In this document: positions 45,717 to 55,380 of the stretch, piece by piece
How the letters are laid out: every line of letters begins with the position of its first letter
How positions within the stretch are numbered: the stretch's first letter is position 1
Source of the DNA: Bolinopsis microptera
Taxonomy: Eukaryota; Ctenophora; Tentaculata; Lobata; Bolinopsidae
Length of the DNA stretch: 64,000 nt
Reading direction: 5' to 3'
Assembly: GCF_026151205.1 (NCBI RefSeq)
Contig: NC_087084.1
Coordinates: forward strand, 9,544,894 to 9,608,893
Notes under the pieces: model-generated
Databases searched by the model: none
What the model was told of the DNA's origin: nothing
The model's input: the letters and a program-made list of their open reading frames with translations, nothing else
Translations under genes and position numbers: made by a program

Positions 45717-48297
45717 TTTTTTCCCTAGATCGTAGGGAATAAGTAATCGGGTTTGGATATATGAGGTGGCCCGATGGACCTGCGATGACGACAAAAGTCT
45801 GCTCCTTCGCAATATAGACCACTCCCCTATAATTATGTGTACAAAAGGAACCTATTTTGCGCGCGCGAGGCCAGTTATGTGTTAATTAATTAGAGGCATA
45901 GCAACCAGTTGTAGGTGCTTGACGACTGTTACACAGATTTCCATCGGGTTACAATTTACTCTAATTCATTAATATAGCATATTAGTCATCTGAGCGGATC
46001 AATCATCAATATTTAAAGTGTTATTTTGTTGAAACAAGCTCAATAAATTACCGAGTGATAAAATTCAGCAAGTCAAAACAAATTAAATTATGATATCAGC
46101 TGATAAACTTGTGGCCGATTATTTAACAGTCGATCGACACCGAAGGGTAAAAAGCGATTATATATTTAAGAACAGATGTTACTTTACATTTACACTCAAG
46201 AAGCGACTAAGATATGTTGCGGTATGCTTTTAAAGAATCCTATATAGTCGATGGTGCTGTACAGCACCATCGACTACATAGATGTGTCGAGTAAGCATCA
46301 AAATGTATTAGTTTATGTTAGATACAAATAATAACTAAGATGAGACAGAATATTTTATTACAGTCAATAAAGTTGGCATACGATGTCATAATATGACGTG
46401 ACATGATACGTAAACACGAAACAAACCGCGTAAAATATGAAATGATCTACAACCAAACCACATACAGATCAACGGCGACACCTCAGATGCGCGCAGAATT
46501 TTCAAGTTCTGCACGCCTAATATAATAATGAAAACGATTATCACCATGCGCGCCAAACACCACTCTGGGATACAATAAAGTAGAACAATTAGTATTACAT
46601 TGTAGGCAGTAGGGAAATTTGATCGTGCGTGGTGTTACCGCGGCGAAATTCTTGTTCTTCTTTCGTCATTAAAAAACAAAGTTTTAACAGAATTGTCATA
46701 AAAATAATTTATCTCCATAAAGTAGAAATTAAACTAATAAATGAAAAACTGTTAATTTAAAAAAAATTGAAGAAACTTATTCCTATTTGGCAACACACGG
46801 ATTTTTATGTAAATATTGAACTTTTTGCTTCTTATTTTCGATATAATTTATACCCTCTATCTTCCCTAGAACTGTGTATGACACAAAAGTTGCCTGTGTC
46901 TACTGAGTTATTATTCTTTTTAAATTCATCTAGGTTAATTTTAAAATCAATGACAGACACTGAATTTCTAACAAAAGGTGGCAATTTATTCCAAAAGCTG
47001 ATAACATGCTCTAATAAAAAATTATTTGACAACGTTTTAATATTTCTATCGTTATTGTGGCATTTCAGAACTTCTTTTCCTTCGAATTGATTATCATTTC
47101 GCTGTGTAATTTAATCATTAACTATTTTTTCATGTATTCTCTTTGATGTGGATTACACATCCATACTAAGTAAAACAAAAGTTTAAGTAAAACAAAATTT
47201 CTAATGGAAGTCGACTCTATATAATGTGACAAGCTTTTTATCATATTCTTTAATATACTCAAAAGTTGACTCCACATGTGACATACTTTTTATCTTCTAC
47301 TATATAATTTATCGTGATTGGTTGACACTGAATTGGTTTTAATGGATCCTTTACAGTTACACTGTTAACAAGAATTTCGCCGCGGTAACACCACGCACGA
47401 TCAAATTTCCCTACTGCCTACAATGTTATTGTTTTACTTTATTGTATCCCAGAGTGGTGTTTGGCGCACGTGATCATCGTTTATATTATATTAGGCGTGC
47501 AGAACTTGAAAAATTCTGCGCGCATTTGAGGTGTCGCCGTCGATCTGTATGTGGTTTGGTTGTAGATCATTTCATACTTTGCGCGGTTTTGTTTCATGTT
47601 AATAGCAATAACGATGCGTATCATGTCACGTCATATTACTGCATCGTATGCCAACTTTATTGACTTGTGACTGTAATAAAAAATTCTGCCTCGTCTTAGT
47701 TATTATTTTTATCTAATATAATTTAAACTAATACATTTTGATGCTTACTCGACACATCTATACTTATAGCACCATCGATTTTCGAGCCTTTTATTTGATA
47801 TACGATTCTTTAAAAGCATACCGCAATCTTGATATTAGTTGCTTCTTGAATGTAAATGTAAAGTAACATCTGTTCTCAACTATGTATTCCTATGCTTTTT
47901 ACCATTCAGTGTTGATTAACTGTATAATAATCAGCCACGATTTTATCAGCTGATATCATAATTTTATTTGTTTTGACTTGCTGAATTTTATCACTCGGTA
48001 ATTAATTAAGCTTGTCTCACCAAAATAACACTTAAATTTATGATTGATCCGTGTGTAACAGTCGTCAAGCACCAAAAACTGGTTGCTATGCCTGTAATTA
48101 ATTAACGCATAACTGGCGTCGCGCGCGCAAAATAGACTCCTTTTATACACATAATTATAGGGGAGTTGTCTATATTGCGAAGGAGCAGACTTTTGTCGAC
48201 ATCGTAGGACCGTCGGGCCACCTCATATATCCAAACCTGATTACTTATTCCCTACGATCTTTTTGCCTTCGGCAAGAGTAGGGAAAAAAATTTGAAG
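45717..48297. mobile_element. Long-TIR element, 2.6 kb, arms of about 940 bp
   Basis: The left arm (about 45717-46662) begins TTTTTTCCCTAGATCGTAGG. The right arm (about 47366-48297) is its reverse complement with roughly 10-15 percent differences and a small extra hairpin (CTTGCCGAAGGCAAAAA) near its outer end. Shared landmarks include GGAGCAGACTTTTGTCG and AACACCACGCACGATCAAAT. The left arm alone has a perfect palindrome, TAGTCGATGGTGCTGT plus its complement, at 46246-46277. The ~700 bp loop holds a LINE remnant. No transposase is seen and no clear target duplication was found. Confidence 0.82.
46832..47096 (-). pseudogene. C-terminal remnant of a LINE reverse transcriptase
   Basis: The minus-strand frame contains HVISFWNKLPPFVRNSVSVI and then DFKINLDEFKKNNN. 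This is the conserved WN-x-LP ... FK-x-x-LD-x-F ending of jockey/CR1-type polymerases. Everything upstream of it is missing. It sits in the loop of the 45.7-48.3 kb inverted-repeat element and differs in sequence from the LINE at 20.9 kb, so it derives from another family. Confidence 0.7.
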
Positions 48298-48505
48298 TTT
48301 GATGGAATTACAGAAACGAAAATAATTGATAATTCATCACAAGGAATTCATTAAAGCAGCTGAAAGTTTGTTGCTTAATTAGTATCAGGTCATTGTCCCC
48401 AAAATTTGGCTCATATACCAGCTATATTGTGACCCAACATTAATGTGGTTTTGAAACATTAGTTCATTGACTACAATCATGTAAATCGAAAACTTATCAC
48501 CAGCC

Positions 48506-49946
48506 ATGTCATTTCCACCATCTAACGATGCTTCAATGATGCCAAGTCCAAGACGGGGAAAACGGAATCCTCGCTTTTCCTCTCCAGGACAACAGTTTTC
48601 ACCTGGTGGCCAACAAAATTCCTTCCATCAGTCGCCTTACAATAACGGAGGAGGCCAACAGTCTCCCTATAATAACAGAGGAGGCCAACAGTCTCCCTAT
48701 AATAACAGAGGTTTTGGGTACGTTACACTTTATGGCTTGAGATATCAAATGGTGAATGTATATGAATGTATCTGTGACGAATATTTTGATCTAAAACCTT
48801 AAGCTGTATTTGTTGGCTTTTCAATTGGAACTGATGGGATTTTTGTACAGTGCTGTTTAATTTCTAGAATTGCTGATGAACAATGAACATTAATTTAGTT
48901 CATTTCACTGCAGGACTCCAAATAGACAGTCAGGTGGACGCGGGCGGGGCCGTGGACGTGGACAAGGGTGTCAATATGGGGACTATCAGAGAGATGTCCA
49001 ACAGTTCAGTCCCAACTACCGGTCTATGAGTGGAGGTTATGGAGGCTCCTCACCGGTATGATTATAACTATTCCTGTAACAAATTGACAGTATATATCTG
49101 TACTTTTTATTGTAGGAAGGATCTTTGAATTTCAACAAATTTTTGCATAATATTTCGGTGATTCATCTATCTATTTTTAATTGACTCTAATTGATTACAA
49201 ATTGGATTTGTAATTCTATGAAAATTAACTAAACTAGTTGATTTCACCTCCTCAGAATTGTAGTTTTGACCCTAACCTGAAAAGAAGAATGCACCCACAA
49301 GGTAACGGACTCTACCACCCGTCTATGGCAACTGATCCGTGGGAAGGGTTATCATCTGAGGATAAACCTATGTTCAAGTGAGTTCAATGTTAACTAATTA
49401 ACTAATTAATTAATTAATCAATGTTCAAAACATGTTTTAGTCAGCTAATGAGATTTTCATGTATAGCAAATTCTATCTATTACTTATTAAATAAGGCCAT
49501 GCGTTGATTCATCAAATTCGACTTTAAATATTCAATCAGTTTAATCTTAACATAATAATATTAATATTAAACTCTTTAAACGCAGGGCTGCAAACTACAT
49601 CAGCGAAAGTTATTTGAGTTACTGCGCTAAATTGCAAACGAAATCACGTGAACGCACATTTGAGGATGATTGGAAGACATCGTCTGATTCCACAACTACA
49701 CCCTCAGTATCTCAGTTAGCAGCAAATGTCTCCAAACTCTATGACTCATTTGTCTCTAGTAATTCTGAAAGTATTCCTGGAAAACTAAAAGAACATCGGA
49801 ATGACGATAGGCCTACTAAAATCCAAAAAACTGAAACCAGTATAAAAAATACTGAAACGGCTACAGAAACTTTGAATGTTGAAGAAGGAGAAAAGAAAGT
49901 AAAAGAGGATGACGAATTTTCTGATGACGGAAATTTGATGTTTTGA
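48506..49946 (+). CDS. Low-complexity nuclear-type protein resembling MPLKIP/TTDN1
   Basis: Four exons, 48506-48717, 48914-49055, 49256-49377 and 49586-49946, are GT-AG and phase-compatible and give about 278 residues. The N-terminus is Ser/Pro/Gln/Gly-rich with SPRRGKRNPRFSSPGQQFSP and repeated QQSPYNN(G/R)GG. Exon 2 is an Arg-Gly box (GGRGRGRGRGQG). Exon 3 carries KRRMHPQGNG then YHPSMATDPWEGL (residues 138-150), very like the conserved C-terminal Y-x-P-S-M-x-x-D-P-W-x-x-L block of M-phase-specific PLK1-interacting protein, a nuclear protein mutated in non-photosensitive trichothiodystrophy. Here about 130 extra residues follow, acidic and Ser/Thr-rich, ending DDEFSDDGNLMF, which the vertebrate protein lacks. 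The family call rests on one motif plus composition. It is read in the same direction as CPT2 copy B, about 0.5 kb upstream of it. Confidence 0.7.
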
Positions 49947-50474
49947 TCTTCATTTATTTAAATGTTTCACTGCCTATGACTTGATAGATAACAGACACTT
50001 TTTCCGTATCAAATCTGTGAATTTTAATTTTAGTCAGGATGTAAAACACATTATAAAACCTTTTATAATGTTTATGCCTTTTACAACTTTCTTTTTATTA
50101 TATAATATTATTATTATCAACTGAAATATAGGAGAACATAAACGTGGATGCGACAGAATTTTAGCACTAAAGAAAAGTTTTGAAAACTGGGATTCGAAAT
50201 TGAATTATATTTTAAACTGTTTAACATTTGAAATATTTTATCATTCTGCTATGTGGACTTTTATTCCAGTTCTTAACTCATTTGTCCTTATCTTTCTAAA
50301 TTTAGTTTAACAAATTTATGTTCAAAACATACATCAAGACAGTGGAATAAACCGTTCAGTCTGGGATTTGCTTTACACAAGAGCCTCCCCCCCCCCCCCT
50401 CTTTTGATGTTTTAATAACGTAATGTGTGGTTTGTTCTATTATTTACAGCTCTCAACATTTAAAATTACCCAGG
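49947..50474. other. Intergenic region before CPT2 copy B
   Basis: AT-rich, with a C run near 50388. ATTTACAGCTCTCAACATTT and AAATTACCCAG just before the ATG at 50475 look like splice acceptors, so a non-coding first exon upstream is possible. Confidence 0.4.
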
Positions 50475-53400
50475 ATGCTAAAAGTAGCCAGTAAATCTTG
50501 TCTAAATGATACCCGATACCTAGTTCACGCTGCTTCTAATAGCTACCTAGGTACCGTACCTAAGCACTTAGGTACCGTACCTTCAGGGGCTGGAGGAAAT
50601 TATCTTCACCACTCTGATACCCCAACTACTGTGAGTAATAGTAGTGTAAATTTTTTTAAAATTAAATACTTTTCAAACTTTACAGAGTACAGCAATTACA
50701 ACGTATGAAATAAACTCGAATAAATTATTGCCCCCGTCTGTAAAATCTGACGGGAGACCAAACACGGTACTGCACAGTAAAACGTGCCCGCAATTACATG
50801 GCCCCCGATATGATTTTTAAAAGTATGAAACAAAATTGTGATAAAATAAATGTGTGGTGAAGAATGTGAAACAGTTCAAATTTCTTCAGACGAGGCTGAT
50901 ACACTGTTCTTATCAGAGCTGACAATCTTATTGTTCCTTATGAAATGAACTCTGTTAGGCTCTGCTTTCCTCTTCTCTTTCAATTCCTCCCAGAGCTTCT
51001 TGTAGGCTCTCCTTTCTTCCACTGATCTGTCTGGGCAAATGTAGATACTTTTATAGCCCTCTTTGTGCGTAGTAGTTTCGCTTTTCGCAGCACCTAAGTA
51101 ACCATATCAAAGCTATTTAGAGATAGTTTAGTAGGTCGTATTAATGTGCCGGCTCTCTTCAAACCAACTCTACAACAGTCACGAAATGAAGGTTTCTCGT
51201 TTATCTCACCAAGAACTTCAGCAAATTTGTTTTCTAACTTCTCGCCGTCGGATTCACTTATTCCGTAGATTACGACGTTTCTGCTTCTTTCATCCTTTTC
51301 AGCTATTGTCTTAACTGTAGTACAGATCTTCTTTGGCGTAAGAGCAGCTGCACAAGTCTTCTTCAGGGCAGAAGAATATGATTTCATCTCTGTCTGCACA
51401 GTTGTTTGGACAGTCTTAAGTTCTTCGTCCTTCTTTTCAATGAGCTGCTTCTGCAAATCAATGACAGTTTTCTGCTCCGCGATTAATGAAATGTTCTGTT
51501 TATCTACTCTCTCCGCAGCCATTTGCAAATGAGGAGCTGCATAACGATTCAAAATGAAGCAAACAGTTTGCAGCCAATCACACAGTTTTTCGTTCGAAAC
51601 TGATCGCTTGTTCAGGTTTTTCAATACTAGATCTCCGTATTCCTTAACATCCAGTTCATGGCACATTTCATTAAAAACACTGTTTGTAGCTCTCGCTACC
51701 TGATCTGCATGTCTGGCACTAAACAGATCATCATTATCGGGGTCATCGACCAAATGCTTCGTATGTTCATGGTATGAGTACTGCATCGTGTATATTCCAA
51801 TGCAATGTACAGTTCTTGTATACAGGCTACACAACGATCACACTAAAAGACAAGCACTTCTTATCGCAAGTTACAACAGCTGATAACAGAGCTCGCTATT
51901 TGCAACCAAATATAAAACGACTACACATCTCAAATACAAAAACAATGTATTTCAGTTGTTTACTTATAAGTTATAGATTTTCCGAATTAAAAGCCTCTAA
52001 TCACTGCACTGACTTACATATTTAACATATTTCAGGCTCTCCAAGAGACTCTCCCTCGTCTTCCTATTCCTAACCTAGCGGACACCTGTGCAAGATATCT
52101 GAACGCACAGAGACCTCTCCTAACTGATGCTGAATTTGCTGCTACTTCTGATACTGTCAACAAGTTCAGGAAGGGTGAGTTGTGCATTTTGAAGTTGTTT
52201 TGAAAGAATAATTCAAAACATTGATATCGGGTTTTAACTTCTTATGTTTGTTTTTATTTGTAAATATTATTAATGAGTCATACTAAACCGCAAAGTTTTT
52301 ATCTAATTACTAGCAAAAAAGAGGTTACAAAATTTCATTTAGTAAGATTTTAGGTTTCAATTTGGTCTATCAATTTTTAACATTCCGCAGGTGTAGGGAG
52401 AGATCTCCACGCGGCACTCCTAGCCAGAGAAAAAACACTACACCCTCAACACAGCTATATCCACCATGCCTGGCTTGACATGTATCAATGTGACCGAGGC
52501 TCTGTTCTCCTCAACTCAAACCCCGTCCTGACCTACTCCGACCATCCGGACCCAGCACTTAACACCCAGATAGACAAAGCAACACAGCTGGTTACCTCCA
52601 CTCTACGCTACTTCTGTACGCTGCGCGACAATAAGTTACCACCCATCAACGCGTGTATGATGCAGTTCCCGCTGCTGTTCCAGTCTACGCGTATTCCCGG
52701 CAAGACCCGTGATGAGAATGTGAGATTCCCTGATTCTAGACATCTAGCAGTGCTGCACAAGGGACATGTTTACAGTATTGATGTTTTGGATAGTAGAGGT
52801 GAAATAAGAGACACTGTTGCTTTACAGTTAGCGCTAGAAGAGATTATAGCTGACTCACGTGCTCCTAACAAACAAGGATTAGGGTATTTCACTGCACTGG
52901 AAAGAGAAGAGTGGTCTAACGTGCGCGCAGAGCTTGAAGCGCAGAACAAACCTTTTCTAGATGCCATTGATGAAGCAATCTTCGTGTTATGTCTGGATGA
53001 TTTGAAGACCCAGAACTCAGGTGAGGTTCTGAAGAACGGACTGGTTGGAGAGGGCCACAACCGTTGGTTTGACAAGTCGTTTAGTTTGGTGGTTACTCAG
53101 GATGGAAAGGCAGGTGTGAACTGGGAACACTCTTGGGGAGATGGTGTGACTATAATGCACATGATAAATAATGTACATACTGATTATTTGAGGCAGGTGC
53201 CTGTGAAGAGTGCTGGAAGTGAGGCTATACCTGTTGTTAGAGTTGATCCTGTCTACAGTGACTCGATTCTAGGTCAACTTGAAAAGGCTAAATCTCAGTA
53301 TGAAGCTTCTAATTCGGGATCCAAAGTTGTTGATTTCAACTTTGGTGGTTTCGGAAAGAGTGCAATCAAAAAGTTCGGAATGAGCCCAGATTCTGTGAGT

Positions 53401-54207
53401 CAGCTGATATTCCAGATGGGGTATTGGAGAACACACGGGGAGTGTGTGGGAACATACGAGTCAGGTAGTACCGCTCATTATAGGTCAGGGAGAACTGAGA
53501 CTATCAGATCCTGCTCGACTGAAACTAAAAACTGTTCTGTAGCATTTGATTACGATCATCAGGCCAGCTTATCTGAGATTGTGGATCTGCTCAAGAAAAC
53601 CTCATCAAAGCATGTGTCGCTTTGTAAGGAAGCTGCCCAAGGAGAAGGGTTTGATAGGCATTTGTTTGCGTTGCGCACGCTGAACCGACATCAAGGGGAG
53701 AAAGAGTTGGAGTTGTTTACAGATCCGAGTTGGGGTAAGATGGCGAATATTGGACTGTCTACCAGTACTGTTGGGTCACCGGCTCTTCAACTATACTTAG
53801 CTTTTGGGGCAGTTTCTCCTCAAGGCTATGGGTTAGGTGGGTTTAATCTACAATATATTTATTTTGTGTGACAGTATTCTCATAGCTTTCAATTTCAAAA
53901 ACTGGATTTTCGAGATATATCCCAAATCGAGTTATGAATTGAATTCTAAATTTATGCTATCATATATCAGATCTGCAATAATCATAGTGTGCAACAGTTA
54001 TATATTCCCTGGAAGTACCACTTCCCATTTAGATAACAGTAAATATCTCCAGGTTACTTGATGAGTAAAGAGAGTTTCGGAGCTGCCGTTTCCTGCTACC
54101 TGCCCAACGATCACTTCAGTGATTTTGTAGATAATCTGGGAAAATCAGCTGAAGATTTGTTGGCTGTGTTCCAAGGGAAGAACATTAAACTTTCTAGAAC
54201 TGTGTGA
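50475..54207 (+). CDS. CPT2: Carnitine O-palmitoyltransferase 2, mitochondrial (copy B)
   Basis: Same mitochondrial acylcarnitine/CoA transferase as copy A, in mirror orientation. Exons 50475-50630, 52036-52174, 52391-53836 and 54053-54207 give about 631 residues. Exons 1-3 have the same lengths as in copy A. The catalytic motif is the family form EHSWGDGV (His345, Asp349, offset about 27 from human numbering). Other blocks: RTETIRSCSTETKNCSVAFD, DPSWGKMANIGLSTSTVGSP and, from the last exon, YLMSKESFGAAVSCYLPNDH. The targeting peptide contains a small internal duplication (LGTVP twice). Intron 1 is 1.4 kb against 132 bp in copy A because a LINE ORF1-like segment has inserted. Similarity to copy A continues through introns and past the stop, so this is a segmental inverted duplication, not retrotransposition. 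All conserved residues are kept, so this is the likely ancestral-type enzyme. Confidence 0.95.
50652..51928 (-). mobile_element. LINE-derived insertion with an ORF1-like gene, in CPT2 copy B intron 1
   Basis: Comparison with copy A's intron 1 shows the insertion directly: GTAGTGTAAAT and CTCAAATACAAAAACA, almost adjacent in copy A, are about 1.28 kb apart here. The minus frame 51834-51094 encodes a coiled-coil region (KQNISLIAEQKTVIDLQKQL) and then an RRM-like ORF1 segment (RSRNVVIYGISESDGEKLEN ... FRDCCRVGLKRAG). It stops at a TAG. The natural continuation (GYKSIYICPDRSVEERRAYK ... EPNRVHFIRNNKIVSSDK) lies in another frame down to about 50887, so the gene carries a frameshift and is a pseudogene. 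No reverse transcriptase is present. The plus-strand left border (TTTTTTTAAAATT) could be a short A-rich tail. Confidence 0.8.
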
Positions 54208-55380
54208 ATTCTAAGATTTTTATGATGATCTGGATACGTAATGTTTGTTAAATGATTTCACAGATTGAAGTGATGATAGAGTTAGTTTATGAGACAATTA
54301 AAGAGACATTTTTTAAAATTATAATTTATGATGGGTAGTTTAGATTTCTCAGCGGTTAGACGATATAGTGATTAGTGACCTGGAATTTTCGAAAATTTCA
54401 TAACATCAGGATAATTTTGGTTGATGTTATCCACAAGTAAAATGTATATATTATTTATTTGTAGTCGCCTTTTTATGTTGCCTTGTTTCTCTAACATGAT
54501 GGTAGCAAACAGATACATATTTTAATATTTTAATTGTTTTGATGGAGTTAGTATGGTAGATTGGTAGTGCGAAATTTTAGGCTTTTGAGGGTTTTTCTCA
54601 GAGATTGATGTGGAGTGGACATTTAAAGATTATTTTGTATTCAATAATGAGATGTTTTTATATGAAATTAACAAAAATCTAAAGATTTCATCAAAAAAAT
54701 GTTAGCTGTTTCACAATTTTATTCAGTATTCTATCGAAAACCGGAAACAAAATGAACTTTTCTTGAGAAATTCTAGATGAAAATGGAGTGCAGTCATTTT
54801 ACATTGAGGATAACATGTTCCATGAGTAACGAATGATATCTACATACCATAATGTACAATAATGTACATACCATACATTCTACATACCATAATGTACAAT
54901 CTACATCGCAAAAGTAGAAAATAAAACAGAAATCACAATAATAGTATAGGCTTGCACGTTACATGCATAATCGGAATCTACTTTGCTACAACAAACAGAT
55001 ACAGTCTATAAAATTACAATTTCTACATACTATGCAATTTGTCACATTGTCAGGTTTAATGAAATAAGCTACAAGCGTGCACGAAATATAAAGTAACAGA
55101 TGCAATGGAATGGTTTCTAATCAAAAATCGATGCCCATTTTTGCCTCTAAAATTTAATAACATACTTCATAAATCTTAGTTAGTTTATTCATAAATTGGA
55201 CCGAAAAAGATTATTCTTGAAGAACGTAAATATAGCAATCATACAACCTGGCATAGAACAACTAAGCTCAGGTAATTTCAATACCTTCAAATGATAAGTT
55301 CTGTTACCAGGGATGGGAAGTCTAAATATTTGAGTTTCTCTGCCTTTTAGATCACAATAATTGGTCTTTATCCCATCTGA
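54208..55380. other. No gene seen; 3' flank of CPT2 copy B
   Basis: The resemblance to the matching flank of copy A fades just beyond the stop codon; AGAGACAATTA-type motifs occur on both sides. 54840-54905 has a short direct repeat (TACATACCATAATGTACAAT). No exon recognised. Confidence 0.4.
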
